DNA from: Vibrio fortis
GTDB taxonomy: Bacteria > Pseudomonadota > Gammaproteobacteria > Enterobacterales > Vibrionaceae
Assembly: GCF_000695685.1 (NCBI RefSeq)
Contig: NZ_JFFR01000012.1
Coordinates: 124,001 to 188,000, forward strand
Direction of reading: 5' to 3'
Length of the DNA stretch: 64,000 nt
In this document: positions 62,510 to 64,000 of the stretch, in pieces
Numbering within the stretch: position 1 is the first letter of the stretch
Layout: each line of letters begins with the position of its first letter
The notes under the pieces: generated by a model
The model's database searches: none
Told to the model about the DNA's origin: nothing
What the model saw: only the letters and a program-made list of their open reading frames with translations
Translations under genes and position numbers: made by a program

Positions 62510-63301
62510 ATGAAAATTCATCACCTTCGCAGTGCCACTTTTATTATTGAATCAGGCCAATACCGTATTCTGATTGATCCGATGCTAGGTGAAAAAGGCT
62601 CACTGCCTCCGTTCTCTGTATTGCGCTTCAAAGCAGCCAAGAACCCAACCGTAGACTTACCCGCCAATGCAGGGCCATTACTTGATATGGTGACTCACGC
62701 TTTAATCACACACAGTCAAACCTTTGGTTTCAAACCCCTACAACATGGTGACCACCTAGACACGGCAGGTGAGGCTTTCTTGGTTAATAACGGTATTGCC
62801 GTCGCAACACCAAGCAAAGACAAAGCTTACTTAGAGAAGTATGGGATTACCGTGAGTCACGGTTTAGACAGCTGGGTCGAGACGGATTATCTAGAGGGGA
62901 ACATCACCGCGGTGCCTGCGCAACATGGTCATGGCTGGATCCATAAAGTGATGGCAAATGGCTGTGGATTCTATTTAGAGCTTCCAAATGAACCATCAAT
63001 TTACATCAGTGGTGATACGGTACTGACTGACAACGTGAAGCGTGCGCTAACTGAGCTAAAGCCCGATATTACTGTGGTCGCAACTGGTCAAGCTCAAATG
63101 GATGTGGGACAGCCTCTGTTGATGCCAACCGATGAAGTGATGGAGTTTATCCGCCTCTCGCCAGGTAAAGTGATCGCCAATCATATGGAAGCGTTGAATC
63201 ACTGCCCTATCGAGCGTTCAACATTAAAGCAGACGCTTGAGCATCATCAGTTAGCTGACAAGGTGTTGATTCCTGAAGATGGTGAAACACTAGAGTTTTA
63301 A
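62510..63301 (+). CDS. Metallo-beta-lactamase-fold hydrolase-like protein with altered metal motif
   Basis: Cytoplasmic protein of 263 residues with the UlaG/YtnP-like MBL layout: MKIHHLRSATFIIESGQYRILIDPML at the start, then ISGDTVLTDNV (metal-bridging Asp) and IANHMEALNHC (C-terminal His). The first motif, normally THxHxDH, reads THSQTFGF with HGDHLD some residues later, so the canonical metal site is not intact. A lactonase or other hydrolase role cannot be asserted. It is divergent from a GlxA/AraC regulator. Start ATG 62510 follows GGAGCAGACATC. Confidence 0.82.
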   Translation: MKIHHLRSATFIIESGQYRILIDPMLGEKGSLPPFSVLRFKAAKNPTVDLPANAGPLLDMVTHALITHSQTFGFKPLQHGDHLDTAGEAFLVNNGIAVATPSKDKAYLEKYGITVSHGLDSWVETDYLEGNITAVPAQHGHGWIHKVMANGCGFYLELPNEPSIYISGDTVLTDNVKRALTELKPDITVVATGQAQMDVGQPLLMPTDEVMEFIRLSPGKVIANHMEALNHCPIERSTLKQTLEHHQLADKVLIPEDGETLEF

Positions 63302-63347
63302 ATAAGAGATATTAACTTTAAATATCAAAATTTCTGTCTCCAAAAAG

Positions 63348-63370
63348 AACAAACCCCGCGTAATGCGGGG
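63348..63370 (-). terminator. Terminator of the TonB-dependent receptor gene
   Basis: Minus-strand CCCCGC-ATTAC-GCGGGG followed by TTTGTTCTTTTT. Confidence 0.8.
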
Positions 63371-63395
63371 CTTGCTCTAGGCAGTGTCTGTTTTT

Positions 63396-64000
63396 TTAGA
63401 AGCTGTAAGCAACAGAAGCTTTGAAGTTACGACCTGCTTCGTAGCTGGTGTACTTCTCAGAACCCCAAGAGATACCAAAGCCTGTGTGCTCAGCGTACTT
63501 CTTATCAAATAGGTTATCGACAGCAAGGTTAACTGACAGGTCCTTAGCAAAATCTGGAACGTAAGCCGCCCAAATGTTGTGAGTACCGAAGCCAGCACGT
63601 TCAATCTTCACGCCATCTTCATCTGTGTAGTCATTACCCGGAACAAAACGTGAATCCCAACCAAACACTAGCTCGTTAGATAGGCTGTAGTTGAAGCCCG
63701 CTTTAATGTTGTGGATGCCAGTCTTGTTCATGTGGCTTGTTGTGCCATCTTTTAGACTAGTTTGGTCACCGTCAGAGAACGAGTGGTTTGCGTATAGCGC
63801 AAAGTCATCGATGCTGTAAGTAAATACTGTCTCTACACCCCAAACTTCAACATCGTACTGGTTTGCCAGTGTTGTGTTGTTTTTCGTTGGGTGCATTTGG
63901 TTATCAAGATCGTACTGGTAAGCCGTGAAACCTAGGATTGCATGATCAGCTGCAAGCAAACCAGACAGATCGTAATCGAAGCCCGCTTCATAGTTATTAC
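63396..64000 (-). CDS. TonB-dependent outer-membrane receptor, C-terminal part (5' end outside window)
   Basis: Last roughly 200 residues of a TonB-dependent receptor beta-barrel; the frame continues without a stop to the window edge. Upstream of the first internal ATG/TTG it reads NNYEAGFDYDLSG, typical of barrel strands in siderophore or heme receptors. Near the C-terminus NLAVDNLFDKKYAEHTGF is the standard receptor motif, and the protein ends in the aromatic residue of -SVAYSF. The plug domain and TonB box are not in the window, so the substrate cannot be judged and no Fur box can be sought. A terminator follows. Confidence 0.93.
   Translation of the reverse strand, partial: NNYEAGFDYDLSGLLAADHAILGFTAYQYDLDNQMHPTKNNTTLANQYDVEVWGVETVFTYSIDDFALYANHSFSDGDQTSLKDGTTSHMNKTGIHNIKAGFNYSLSNELVFGWDSRFVPGNDYTDEDGVKIERAGFGTHNIWAAYVPDFAKDLSVNLAVDNLFDKKYAEHTGFGISWGSEKYTSYEAGRNFKASVAYSF

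Overview
The window looks like a piece of a Vibrio genome (Splendidus/Harveyi-type; probably the second chromosome). The reasons are a thermolabile-hemolysin-type phospholipase, a V. cholerae chromosome-2-like malT / malP-malQ-glgB arrangement, a lamB-malM pair, and a clear Qrr quorum-sensing small RNA with a sigma-54 promoter and LuxO sites. Base composition and codon use look uniform. I see no insertion sequence, CRISPR array, prophage, tRNA or rRNA. The species and chromosome assignments are inferences.

Layout. 1-10 kb: GDSL phospholipase (5' cut), DEAD-box helicase, Braun-type lipoprotein beside an L,D-transpeptidase, deoD linked to an unrecognised tandem-zinc-finger protein, and two overlapping TPR/GGDEF genes. 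10-16.7 kb: DMT exporter, DUF3302-HlyD pair, a three-gene ECF vitamin-type transporter, and a TetR regulator. 16.8-27.2 kb: glgB, malQ and malP on the minus strand, divergent from malT. 27.2-28.7 kb: qrr sRNA (minus) and a DUF368/PopT gene. 28.8-33.5 kb: a copper-delivery cluster (unknown-Sco-PCuAC), rsgA and sstT. 33.6-37.9 kb: Sel1-repeat protein, LysR, Lrp/AsnC divergent from a LysE exporter, DUF1294. 38-57.5 kb: a second starch/glycogen region with cytoplasmic amylase, lipoprotein pullulanase, LysR regulator, alpha-1,6-glucosidase, MalE, GH133 debranching enzyme, esterase, MalM, LamB and GlgX. 57.6-64 kb: CACHE-GGDEF protein, TrmK, acyltransferase, GlxA/AraC regulator divergent from an MBL-fold protein, and the 3' end of a TonB-dependent receptor.

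How it works together. Much of the window is one alpha-glucan economy: LamB (outer-membrane entry), PulA (surface debranching), MalE (periplasmic capture), amylase, MalQ, MalP, two different glycogen debranchers (GlgX, GH133), an alpha-1,6-glucosidase, and GlgB for branching. Two regulatory layers can be read. MalT-box-like octamers RGG-M-(TG or GT)-AG lie upstream of malP, malT, the amylase gene, pulA and lamB/glgX. A separate LysR-type dyad, TATAG-N7-CTATA, lies upstream of the alpha-1,6-glucosidase gene and again upstream of malE, which is followed by the GH133 gene. I infer a second, LysR-controlled regulon for branched or alpha-1,6-linked dextrins.

The most valuable observations are the unlisted qrr locus at 27273-27497, the two-regulon architecture of the glucan genes, a gene with duplicated zinc fingers behind deoD, a 17-residue micro-ORF with a strong ribosome-binding site at 30548, and several degenerate enzymes (GGDEF, MBL).
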